A DNA stretch of 16,347 nt from Pseudomonadota bacterium. GTDB taxonomy: Bacteria > Pseudomonadota > Gammaproteobacteria > Burkholderiales > Burkholderiaceae_B. The notes below the pieces were generated by a model, which was not told the origin of the DNA, did not search any database, and was given only the letters and a program-made list of their open reading frames with translations. The stretch covers positions 1-16,347 of the forward strand of contig JAEYVD010000246.1 in the NCBI GenBank assembly GCA_023432075.1, in the 5' to 3' direction. The translations under genes and the position numbers were made by a program. The first letter of the stretch is position 1, and every line of letters begins with the position of its first letter. Positions 1-7,160 of the stretch are shown here, in pieces.

Positions 1-253
1 GCGCCTTCGCGACGAAGCTGGCGGCAATGATGCCGTTGGCGCCCGGACGGTTCTCCACCACGATGGGTTGCCCAAGCGCCGAACCGATCTTCTCGCCCAG
101 CAGCCGGGCGACCACATCGCCGCCCGATCCCGCGGATTGCGGCACGATCAACCTGACCGGACGATCCGGAAAGGTGGACGTTGCGCCCGCCTGCGTGCTC
201 CACAGCATTGCCACGCCACACAAGGCGCTAAGAAAACGACGTTCCCACTGCAT
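1..253 (-). CDS. Bug-family tripartite tricarboxylate transporter substrate-binding protein, N-terminal part
   Basis: The 5' end of a gene that continues past the left edge; 84 codons are visible. It would encode a periplasmic solute-binding protein of the Bug/TctC family, which captures carboxylates or other small organic molecules; the ligand cannot be predicted. The start ATG is at 251-253, with AGGGGA about 7 nt upstream as ribosome binding site. Residues 1-24 look like a Sec signal peptide (basic MQWERR, a hydrophobic stretch, then QAGA). After this come the family hallmarks FPDRPVRLIVP, a GSGGDVVARLLGEK stretch and QPIVVENRPGANG. The gene has its own promoter-like sequence upstream and lies 196 bp from the response regulator on the same strand. 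No matching TctA/TctB membrane genes are visible. Family call is firm; ligand unknown. Confidence 0.88.
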   Translation of the reverse strand, partial: MQWERRFLSALCGVAMLWSTQAGATSTFPDRPVRLIVPQSAGSGGDVVARLLGEKIGSALGQPIVVENRPGANGIIAASFVAKA

Positions 254-315
254 AGATTCTTCCCCTGACTTGGCGACTGAACGCGCCCTGTTGCCCGTTA
301 TGAGCATGGGGAGAA

Positions 316-344
316 ATAGTAGGGAGCGCACGTCGGCGGCTCAA
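316..344 (-). promoter_or_regulatory. Predicted sigma70 promoter of the Bug-family gene
   Basis: On the minus strand, TTGAGC (339-344) is separated by exactly 17 bp from TACTAT (316-321). This gives 4 of 6 matches to the -35 consensus and 4 of 6 to the -10. Transcription would begin near 309, leaving a leader of about 56 nt before the ATG at 253. It suggests the Bug gene is not simply the tail of the kinase/regulator operon. Pattern match only. Confidence 0.45.
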
Positions 345-449
345 ATATGGGTTTGCGATGGGCCTATAGGAAAAACCTTTGGTACGGGGGAAATCGTGTG
401 GAATGGGCCTGCGCGCGCGGGTTTGTCCCAGGTGCGTGCGCCGAGCGCG

Positions 450-1358
450 TCAGAACGCTTCGCCCTGCCGCACTGCCAGCGCCGCAGCCGCCGCGCGCGT
501 TTCCACGCCCAGTTTGACGTAGATGTGTTCCAGATGTTTGTTCACCGTTCTTGGCGACATGCCCAGAATCTCGGCGATGTCGCGATTCGTTTTTCCCTTG
601 GCCAGCCAGCGCAGCACATCGGCCTCTCGCGGCGTCAGGCCGTAGGCCGTGGCCAGCGGCGCCGTCTCCTGCAACAGCAGCAACGTTTCGCCGCTGCGCC
701 GTGATGCCGACAGGCTCAAGGTCAAACGCCCTCGCGCGCTGGCCAGCACCAGGGGCTCGGCTGCCGGGCCGGCCTTCAGGTTGCGCGCCACCCACTCCGC
801 CAGGGGCGCGGGCAGCTCTGAGGCATCCTCCGCGCAGCCAAAATACGCGGTCAACCAGATCCGCGCCTTGCCCGTCTTCCAGATCGGCAGCCCGCTCGCA
901 TCCAGTGCCACCACGGCACGTGCGGCCGCGTCGATCGCGTCAAAGGCGGCCGACAGGCTGCGCGCATTGCGCAGATGCGTTCGCAGCCTGGCCCCCACCC
1001 CGTCCGGGTCCAGCGGCTTGGTCACATAGTCCACGCCGCCGACGCGAAACGCCTTCAACACGTGCTCGGGCTCGGTCAGGCCCGTCATGAACACCACGGG
1101 CACGTCTCCCGCCGCGGGGTGCGCTTTCAAGCGTGCGCAGGTCTCGAAGCCGTCCATGCCTGGCATCACCGCATCGAGCAGCACGATATCCGGCACCACG
1201 AAATCCACCCGTTCGATCGCCGATTGGCCATCGGTTGCCACCAGCACCTGATAGCCCGCCGCATCCAAAGCGGTGGAGAGCATTTTCAGATTGTCCGGCG
1301 CGTCATCGACCAGCATGACGAGGTTTTTATCGGGCGTGGGCATGGTGACGCTGTACAT
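450..1358 (-). CDS. LuxR/NarL-family DNA-binding response regulator
   Basis: Cytoplasmic transcriptional regulator, probable phospho-acceptor of the upstream hybrid kinase. From the ATG at 1358 it is 302 residues. Residues about 12-130 form a receiver domain: acidic pair D18/D19, phospho-acceptor D62 in VLLDAVMPGMDG, T92 and K114 (YVTKPLDP). Residues about 135-232 form a weakly conserved, possibly PAS-like linker (LDASGLPIW). Residues about 239-296 form a LuxR-type helix-turn-helix (GLTPREADVLRWLAKGKTN, then SPRTVNKHLEHIYVKLG). The ATG at 1358 is preferred because AGGTG lies 10 nt upstream. A GTG at 1385 lacks a clear ribosome site, and the ATG at 1343 has none. The gene overlaps the kinase 3' end by 32 bp, which suggests translational coupling. 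Likely target: the paired dyads at 4744-4811. The function is inferred from synteny; the family is certain. Confidence 0.9.
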   Translation of the reverse strand: MYSVTMPTPDKNLVMLVDDAPDNLKMLSTALDAAGYQVLVATDGQSAIERVDFVVPDIVLLDAVMPGMDGFETCARLKAHPAAGDVPVVFMTGLTEPEHVLKAFRVGGVDYVTKPLDPDGVGARLRTHLRNARSLSAAFDAIDAAARAVVALDASGLPIWKTGKARIWLTAYFGCAEDASELPAPLAEWVARNLKAGPAAEPLVLASARGRLTLSLSASRRSGETLLLLQETAPLATAYGLTPREADVLRWLAKGKTNRDIAEILGMSPRTVNKHLEHIYVKLGVETRAAAAALAVRQGEAF

Positions 1359-4300
1359 GGTGTTTAAGCACCTGATTGAATTCACTCAGTTGAAACTCGC
1401 CTGCCAGCGCGCGCAGATGCGCCGTCAATTCGCGCGTTTCAGCGCGGCGGCTCCGTATTTCTTCCAGCTTGGCCTGAATGCCCTTGATGTAGCCCATGGC
1501 CCCCAGCTCCAGAAGCGCCTCGGCATCCTCGCGCTCCAGCGCCACCCGATGCAGGTCCCCCGCCGGCAGCGCCGCCTCGACCTGCGCCACTTGCCAGTCC
1601 AGCTTGAGCAGACGGCCCAGATGGTTCAGCAAATCCTCGACCATCACCGGCTTGGCAATGAAGGCGTTGTGCCCGCTCTGTGCCGGATCTTTCGGGTCCA
1701 GCCCCAGGATGTTGGCCGACAGCATCACGATAGGGACGGCCACGCCTTCATCGCGCAGGCGCCGCACAACGTCCCATCCGGTCATGTTCGGCATCGAGAC
1801 GTCCATCAGTATCAGCGCTGGCCGCAACGTGTGCACGCAGGCTAGGCACGCGGCGCCATGCGGCGCTTCGTGAACCTCAAAGCCTAGCGGCTCGAGCAGG
1901 TCGCGAACCAGGCGCCGCTGCGAGGGCTGGTCATCCACCGTCAGAATCCGCAGCCGCTCGCCGCGGTAGCCCACCACCAGCCCCGACGGCCGGGCGTCGC
2001 TGCGCGGCGAGCGCACTTCCGGCAGGAACAGTTTGAGCGTGAACACACTGCCGCGGCCGACGACGCTGCGCACCGTCAGCTCGCCGCCCATGATGCCGGT
2101 CAGCATGCGGCAGATGGTCAGCCCCAGGCCCGTGCCGGAATCGGCCTGCTCGACCGCCGCCCAGCTGCGCTCAAAGGGCAGAAAGATGCGTTCGAGATCC
2201 TCGGCCGGTATGCCGCGGCCGCTATCCTCCACTTCGAACAACACCATGTCCGCGGCCGACTTGACGCGCATCGAGACCTGCCCTGCCGAGGTGAACTTCA
2301 GCGCATTGCTCAACAGGTTGATCAGGATCTGCCGCAGCCGCTTTTCGTCGATATGCACGATGGAGGGAAGTTCGGCCGCCTCATAGCAGAAGGCCAGTCC
2401 CTTGAGCGTGCTTTGCGGCCTGAACATCTGCACGATCTGTTCCAGAAACTCGGGCAGACGCAGCTCGCTGTTCTCGAGCCTGAGCCGGCCCGCCTCGATG
2501 CGCGCGATGTCCAGCAGTCCGTCGATGAGACCGATCAAATGCTTGCCGCTGCGATGGATCACGTCGATCGCCTCGCGCCGCGCCGGTGGCAAGCCCGGGT
2601 CGCGCTGCAGAATCTGTGCGTAACCCAGAATGCTGTTCAACGGCGCGCGCAGCTCATGGCTCATCCCGCCCATGAAACGGCTTTTAGCCAGATTGGCGCT
2701 TTCAGCCGCCTCCTTGGCCTGTTGCAACTGGGCGTCGGTCTGCTTGTGTGCCTGGATCTCGCGCAGCAGCAGATGGGTCTGGCGATCCGATTCCTCTTGC
2801 GCCACGCGCCGGCTTTCGTGGGCCAGCACCAGCCACCAGGCGGCGACGCCGCCGATCAGCAGCAAGGCGGCATACAACTTCAGGAAGGTTGGCCGCAACC
2901 CCGAGGGATCCAGCCCGCCTCGCAGGTGACTGGCGACCTCCTGGTAGTAGATCAAGCCCAGAATGCCGGCAAGCAGCGTGCCCATTCCCGCCACGATCAG
3001 GAGGTAGTGGCCCAGGCGGCTATGCAGCAGCGGCGTGACCCGTGCTGGCAAGAGCCGGGTGAGGACCGCCTGCACCTGATCCTTCAAGCGTCCCTGCTGT
3101 TTGCAGCGATCCTGGCAGCGGGCGTCCAGCGTGCAGCACAAGGAACAGATGGACCCGTTATAAGCCGGGCAATGCGCCATGTCCGGCTGTTCGAAACGGT
3201 TGGCGCAGATCACGCAGACATGATCGGAACCCGCGACATCGACCGGCGTGCGCGCCAGGTTGTAGCGGCCGCGCGTGCGCCAGGCGATGACCGGTGCGCA
3301 GACAAAGGCGGCCAGCAAGGCGACAAACGGCGACAAAGCCTGCGCCAGCGCGCCCGCCGTGCCCGGGAACACGCCGGCAAAGGCCAGCAGGCCCAGTGTC
3401 ATGGCGATCAGCATGCTGCCCACGCCCACCGGATTGATGTCATACAGATAGGCGCGGCGGAATTCGATCCGGGCCGGCGACAGCCCCAGCGGCTTGTTGA
3501 TCACCAGATCGGCCACCAGCGCCCCTATCCAGGCCAGCGCAACGTGCGAGAACACCGCCAGCACGTGCTCCAGCGCGCCGAACACGCCCATTTCCATCAG
3601 GACCACTGAGATCAGCACGTTGAAGACCAGCCACACCACGCGCCCGGGATGGCTATGCGTGATGCGGGCAAAGAAATTGGACCAGGCCAGCGAGCCGGCA
3701 TAGGCATTGGTCACATTGATCTTGACCTGCGAGATCACCACGAAGGCCGTTACCAAGGCCAGCGCCAGGCCAGGATGGCTGACGACATAGGTATAAGCCG
3801 CCAGATACATATGCGTGGGGTCGCCCGCCTTGTCGACCGGCGTGCCCAGGGACAGGGCCAGCCAGGCCAGAAAGGCGCCGCCCAAGATTTTGGCCGCGCC
3901 GGGCACGATCCAGCCCGGACCCGCGCAGACCAGGGCGAGCCACCACCGCGTGCGGTTGGCGGCCGTGCGTTCGGGCAGAAAGCGCAGAAAGTCGACTTGC
4001 TCGCCGATCTGCGTGACCAGCGAGGCGGCCACCGCAACGGCCGAACCAAACATCAGCAGATTGAAATTGCCGCCCCGGCCGTCGTAGCCCGGAAACCGCA
4101 GGAACTCTTGCAATGTCCCGGGATCGCGCCAGGCGATGAACGCATAGGGCAAGAGCAGCAGCACCAGCCAGATCGGTTGCGTCCAGGATTGCAGGCGGCT
4201 GATGAAGGTAATGCCATAAGCCACCATGGGCAGGATGACGACAGCGCACAAGAGGTAGCCGACGGACAGCGGCAGGCCGGTGGCCAGCTCGATGGCCAGC

Positions 4301-4719
4301 GCCATGATGGCCGCCTCCAGCGCGAAAAAGATGAAGGTGAAGGAGGCGTAGATCAGCGAGGTAATGGTCGAGCCGATGTAGCCAAAGCCGGCCCCTCGCG
4401 TCAGCAGATCCATGTCCAGACCATGGCGCGCCGCGTAATAGGCGATCGGCAACCCGGTCAGGAAGGTGACGATCGCCACGGCGATGATGGCCCAGAACGC
4501 ATTGACGAAGCCATAGTTCAGCGCCAGCGCGCCGCCGATGGCTTCCAGCGCCAGGAACGACACGGCGCCCAGCGCGGTATTGGCGACCCGTAACTCGGAC
4601 CACTTGCGAAACGACACGGGCGTGAAACGCAGCGCATAGTCTTCCAGCGTCTCATTGGCGACCCAGGTGTTGTAGTCGCGACGGATCTTGACGATGCGTT
4701 GGGGCGCGCTGGCAGACAA
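1327..4719 (-). CDS. NCS1 transporter-fused hybrid sensor histidine kinase
   Basis: Inner-membrane sensor kinase of 1130 residues. Residues about 20-480 resemble a complete NCS1 permease (purine, cytosine, uracil or allantoin symporters), with about twelve hydrophobic segments. Residues 502-539 carry eight cysteines. Two further membrane segments lie near 570-591 and 613-633, then a coiled coil (about 634-680). HisKA has its phospho-histidine at H688 (MSHELRAPLN); the ATPase has N805, DSGRGIP 832-838 and GTGLGL 862-867. The receiver (about 923-1040) has D929/D930, acceptor D973, S1001 and K1023. A helical tail of about 90 residues follows, with no recognisable Hpt histidine motif. The start is TTG at 4717-4719, with GGAG 6 nt upstream; no nearby in-frame ATG exists. 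The layout is analogous to the SSS-transporter-fused kinase CbrA, but with a different transporter family. It is divergent from the amide transporter operon, so a short amide, urea or nucleobase-derived ligand is a reasonable guess. Whether the domain still transports is unknown. Confidence 0.92.
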   Translation of the reverse strand: MSASAPQRIVKIRRDYNTWVANETLEDYALRFTPVSFRKWSELRVANTALGAVSFLALEAIGGALALNYGFVNAFWAIIAVAIVTFLTGLPIAYYAARHGLDMDLLTRGAGFGYIGSTITSLIYASFTFIFFALEAAIMALAIELATGLPLSVGYLLCAVVILPMVAYGITFISRLQSWTQPIWLVLLLLPYAFIAWRDPGTLQEFLRFPGYDGRGGNFNLLMFGSAVAVAASLVTQIGEQVDFLRFLPERTAANRTRWWLALVCAGPGWIVPGAAKILGGAFLAWLALSLGTPVDKAGDPTHMYLAAYTYVVSHPGLALALVTAFVVISQVKINVTNAYAGSLAWSNFFARITHSHPGRVVWLVFNVLISVVLMEMGVFGALEHVLAVFSHVALAWIGALVADLVINKPLGLSPARIEFRRAYLYDINPVGVGSMLIAMTLGLLAFAGVFPGTAGALAQALSPFVALLAAFVCAPVIAWRTRGRYNLARTPVDVAGSDHVCVICANRFEQPDMAHCPAYNGSICSLCCTLDARCQDRCKQQGRLKDQVQAVLTRLLPARVTPLLHSRLGHYLLIVAGMGTLLAGILGLIYYQEVASHLRGGLDPSGLRPTFLKLYAALLLIGGVAAWWLVLAHESRRVAQEESDRQTHLLLREIQAHKQTDAQLQQAKEAAESANLAKSRFMGGMSHELRAPLNSILGYAQILQRDPGLPPARREAIDVIHRSGKHLIGLIDGLLDIARIEAGRLRLENSELRLPEFLEQIVQMFRPQSTLKGLAFCYEAAELPSIVHIDEKRLRQILINLLSNALKFTSAGQVSMRVKSAADMVLFEVEDSGRGIPAEDLERIFLPFERSWAAVEQADSGTGLGLTICRMLTGIMGGELTVRSVVGRGSVFTLKLFLPEVRSPRSDARPSGLVVGYRGERLRILTVDDQPSQRRLVRDLLEPLGFEVHEAPHGAACLACVHTLRPALILMDVSMPNMTGWDVVRRLRDEGVAVPIVMLSANILGLDPKDPAQSGHNAFIAKPVMVEDLLNHLGRLLKLDWQVAQVEAALPAGDLHRVALEREDAEALLELGAMGYIKGIQAKLEEIRSRRAETRELTAHLRALAGEFQLSEFNQVLKHHVQRHHAHAR

Positions 4720-4743
4720 ATCGGGCTCCGCGGAATGGGGGGA

Positions 4744-4759
4744 TACGTCATTGAACGTA
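4744..4759. promoter_or_regulatory. Predicted regulator-binding dyad, distal copy
   Basis: TACGT-CATTGA-ACGTA: a perfect 5-bp inverted repeat with a 6-nt spacer and half-site centres 11 bp apart, about one helical turn. A second copy, identical at 14 of 16 positions, starts 52 bp downstream. The TAC...GTA ends resemble half-sites bound by NarL/FixJ-type regulators. It lies 25 bp upstream of the kinase TTG start and 157 bp upstream of the transporter operon start. It could therefore act in both directions, including repression of the kinase gene. Assignment to the neighbouring regulator is inferred. Confidence 0.6.
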
Positions 4760-4795
4760 GGTACCGTTGTAACGCCCGGGGGGCGGCGGTGGCTC

Positions 4796-4811
4796 TACGT
4801 CAATCAACGTA
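4796..4811. promoter_or_regulatory. Predicted regulator-binding dyad, proximal copy
   Basis: TACGT-CAATCA-ACGTA, the second copy of the dyad, with the same 5-6-5 architecture. It ends 2 bp before a possible -35 box (TTGCAG, 4814-4819). If transcription starts near 4847, the site is centred near -43, the classic position for an activator that contacts RNA polymerase next to the -35 region. The distal copy would sit near -95, five helical turns further up and so on the same DNA face. Confidence 0.6.
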
Positions 4812-4813
4812 TG

Positions 4814-4840
4814 TTGCAGTGCGTCATAGGCTCCTAGTAT
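4814..4840 (+). promoter_or_regulatory. Possible activator-dependent promoter of the amide/urea transporter operon
   Basis: TTGCAG (4814-4819) and TAGTAT (4835-4840) are separated by 15 bp, shorter than the optimal 17. A weak promoter of this kind would need an activator, which fits the dyad directly upstream. No sigma54-type GG-N10-GC element is found at the right spacing here. Tentative. Confidence 0.35.
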
Positions 4841-4915
4841 GCCCTCACCCTCCGGGCTGCGGCATGTGCCGCGCATGCTCGGTTTCCCTGGTCGTGATCC
4901 ATTGAGGAGTCATCG

Positions 4916-6178
4916 ATGTCTGGCAAAACCCCTTTTGATAATGCCCCGGAGCTGCCCTCGCGCCGGCGCCTGGCCCTGGCTTTTGCCTCCCTGCCGCTGC
5001 TGGGCATACCGGCGCTGTCGCGGGCCGCTGCGCCGGCCACCTCGGCCATCAACACCACCGGCCTGGCCATTACCGACACCGAAGTCACGGTAGGCCAATT
5101 GCACTCGGCGACCGGCACCATGGCCATCAGCGAGACGGGGTCGATTCAATCCGAGCGTCTGGCGATCGAGCAGATCAATGCGATGGGCGGCATTTTGGGC
5201 CGCAAGATCAAGATCATCCAGGAAGACGGCGCCTCGGACTGGCCGACCTTTGCCGAAAAGGCCCGCAAACTGCTGGTCAGCGACAAGGTCGCCACGGTGT
5301 TCGGCTGCTGGACCTCGGCGTCGCGCAAGGCGGTCCTGCCGGTGTTCGAGAAAGAAAACGGCCTGCTCTACTACCCGACCTTCTATGAAGGCCTGGAGCA
5401 ATCCAAGAACGTCTTCTATACCGGGCAGGAGGCCACGCAGCAGATCCTGTCCAGCCTGGATTGGCTGGCGCGCGAGAAGAAGGCGCGTTCCTTCTACCTG
5501 ATCGGCTCCGACTACATCTGGCCCCGCACGTCCAACAAGATCGCCCGCAAGCACATCGAGAACGTGCTCAAGGGCGAAGTGGTGGGCGAGGAATACTACC
5601 CGCTGGGCCACACGCAGTTCGGCTCGCTGATCAACAAGATCAAGCTGAAGAAGCCCGACGTGGTGTTCGCCGTGGTGGTGGGCGGCAGCAATGTCTCGTT
5701 CTACAAGCAGCTCAAGGCGGCGGGCGTCACGAGCGGCAAGCAAAAGCTCCTGACCATCTCCGTGACCGAAGATGAATTGCTGGGCATCGGCGGTGAAAAC
5801 GCCGAGGGCTTCTGGTCCTGCATGAAGTATTTCCAGAGCCTGGACAACGCCAACAACAAGAAGTTCGTCGAAGCCTTCAAGGCCAGGTATGGCGCCGACG
5901 CCGTGATCGGCGATGTGACCCAGGCGGCCTATCTGGGACCCTGGCTGTGGAAGATGGCGGTGGAGAAGGCGGGCAGCTTCGATGTCGACAAGGTGGTCGC
6001 CGCGTCGGCCGGCCTGGAATTCAAGGAAGCGCCCGAAGGCTACGTCAAGATCGACCCCAACCACCATCTGTGGAGCAAGACCCGCATTGGCCAGATTCGC
6101 AAGGACGGCCAGTTCGACGTGATCTTCGAGACCCCGGAGCTCATCAAGCCCGATCCCTTCCCCAAGGGTTATCAGTAA
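4916..6178 (+). CDS. urtA: Urea/short-chain amide ABC transporter substrate-binding protein (UrtA/FmdD-like)
   Basis: Periplasmic binding protein of 420 residues, of the type I branched-chain amino acid (LivJ-like) fold, UrtA/FmdD subgroup. It would bind urea and/or short-chain amides such as formamide and deliver them to the two permeases encoded next. GAGGAG 6 nt before the ATG fixes the start. Residues 15-38 (SRRRLALAF, hydrophobic core, SRAAAPA) form a signal peptide with a possible twin-arginine motif at R16-R18. The mature part has recognisable subgroup segments: VGQLHSATGTMAISE, a GCWTSASRKAVLPVFE region with an FYEGLEQSKNVFYTG stretch, then SDYIWPRTSNKIA and GDVTQAAYLGPWLW. It is the first gene of a seven-gene operon. 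The presence of fmdA and absence of urease genes favour an amide-type substrate, but the protein is too close to UrtA to exclude urea. Confidence 0.9.
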   Translation: MSGKTPFDNAPELPSRRRLALAFASLPLLGIPALSRAAAPATSAINTTGLAITDTEVTVGQLHSATGTMAISETGSIQSERLAIEQINAMGGILGRKIKIIQEDGASDWPTFAEKARKLLVSDKVATVFGCWTSASRKAVLPVFEKENGLLYYPTFYEGLEQSKNVFYTGQEATQQILSSLDWLAREKKARSFYLIGSDYIWPRTSNKIARKHIENVLKGEVVGEEYYPLGHTQFGSLINKIKLKKPDVVFAVVVGGSNVSFYKQLKAAGVTSGKQKLLTISVTEDELLGIGGENAEGFWSCMKYFQSLDNANNKKFVEAFKARYGADAVIGDVTQAAYLGPWLWKMAVEKAGSFDVDKVVAASAGLEFKEAPEGYVKIDPNHHLWSKTRIGQIRKDGQFDVIFETPELIKPDPFPKGYQ

Positions 6179-6190
6179 TCACGTCGATCC

Positions 6191-6210
6191 GGGCGCCGCG
6201 CGCGACGCCC
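6191..6210 (+). other. Intercistronic hairpin between binding-protein and permease genes
   Basis: GGGCGCCGCGCGCGACGCCC is almost a full palindrome: GGGCG pairs with CGCCC, followed by one C/A mismatch, two more pairs and a CGCG loop. It lies in the 54-nt gap after the binding-protein stop, the widest gap in the operon, and is followed by only three T residues. It is therefore unlikely to be a full terminator. It may stabilise the upstream message or reduce read-through, so that more binding protein than permease is made, as is known for other ABC operons. Seen in sequence; role inferred. Confidence 0.4.
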
Positions 6211-6232
6211 TTTCCACTGCCGGGAGCCATCC

Positions 6233-7150
6233 ATGGAATCCTTCTCCGATCTTGGGGCCATCCTGCTGATGCAGGGCTTTAATGGTTTATCGGTCTTCAG
6301 CGTGCTGTTGCTGATGGCCCTGGGCCTGGCGATCATCTTTGGCCAGATGGGCGTCATCAACATGGCCCATGGCGAGTTCCTGGCGGTGGGCGCCTATTGC
6401 ACCTATCTCTGTTCCGAACTGGTTCAGCAGTACGCGCCGGGCCTGATGCCGGCCTACTTCTTCGTCGCCATCCTGCTGGCCTTTGCGGTGACCTTCAGCC
6501 TGGGCTGGCTGACCGAGTGGCTGATGATTCGTCATCTGTACCGCAGGCCGCTGGACACGCTGCTGGCGACCTGGGGCTTGTCGCTGGTGCTGCAGCAGAC
6601 CCTGCGTTCGCTGTTCGGTCCGCGTGAAGTCAGCCCCACGCTGCCCGACTGGCTGATGGGCTCATGGCAGCCGCTGGACGGCGTGGACATCCCGATCAAT
6701 GGCCTTTTCGTCATGTCGATCAGCATCGTGCTGACTGGCGCGCTGCTTCTGGCGTTGTTCCGGTCGACCTGGGGCCTGCACGTGCGCGCCACGGTGCAGA
6801 ACCGACCCATGAGCGGCGCGGTGGGTATCGACACGAAGCGCGTGGACCGCGTGACGTTCTCGCTGGGTTGCGGGATTGCCGGGATTGCCGGCGCCGCGTT
6901 CACGACCATCGGTTCGACCGGCCCGACCAGCGGCTCGCTCTACATCGTCGATACGTTCCTGACGGTGGTGTTTGGCGGCGCGGCCAGCTTGTTCGGCACC
7001 ATCGCTTCGGCCTTCGTCATCGCGCAGACGCAATCGATCTCGGAGTTCTTCATGACCGGCTCGATGGCCAAAGTGCTGACGCTGTCGGCCATCGTGATCA
7101 TTCTGATGCTGCGCCCGCAAGGCCTGTTCAGCATCAAGGTACGCAGGTAG
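6233..7150 (+). CDS. urtB: Urea/amide ABC transporter permease (UrtB/FmdE-like)
   Basis: Inner-membrane permease of 305 residues, of the branched-chain amino acid transporter (LivH) family; it forms half of the translocation channel. Hydrophobic segments span almost the whole length. Family landmarks are GLAIIFGQMGVINMAHGEFLAVGAY near residues 22-48 and, near the C-terminus, FLTVVFGGAASLFGTIASAF. The start ATG at 6233 has GGGAG about 6 nt upstream. Some urea-type UrtB proteins carry a long N-terminal periplasmic extension; this one does not and has simple LivH/FmdE length. It is 10 bp from the next permease gene. Confidence 0.9.
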   Translation: MESFSDLGAILLMQGFNGLSVFSVLLLMALGLAIIFGQMGVINMAHGEFLAVGAYCTYLCSELVQQYAPGLMPAYFFVAILLAFAVTFSLGWLTEWLMIRHLYRRPLDTLLATWGLSLVLQQTLRSLFGPREVSPTLPDWLMGSWQPLDGVDIPINGLFVMSISIVLTGALLLALFRSTWGLHVRATVQNRPMSGAVGIDTKRVDRVTFSLGCGIAGIAGAAFTTIGSTGPTSGSLYIVDTFLTVVFGGAASLFGTIASAFVIAQTQSISEFFMTGSMAKVLTLSAIVIILMLRPQGLFSIKVRR

Positions 7151-7160
7151 GGGGCGCATC

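Noticed and set aside
2353..3609. 418-codon open frame on the plus strand opposite the kinase gene
   Set aside because: Shadow frame of a GC-rich gene: Gln/Arg/His-rich translation without domains, while the minus strand encodes clear NCS1 and kinase motifs throughout.
4760..4840. Sigma54 promoter for the nitrogen-related operon
   Set aside because: I looked for GG-N10-GC elements (for example with TTGCA at 4814); no correctly spaced GG partner is present.
4910..6067. 385-codon minus-strand frame opposite the binding-protein gene
   Set aside because: Antisense shadow; the plus-strand UrtA-like protein is complete and well conserved.
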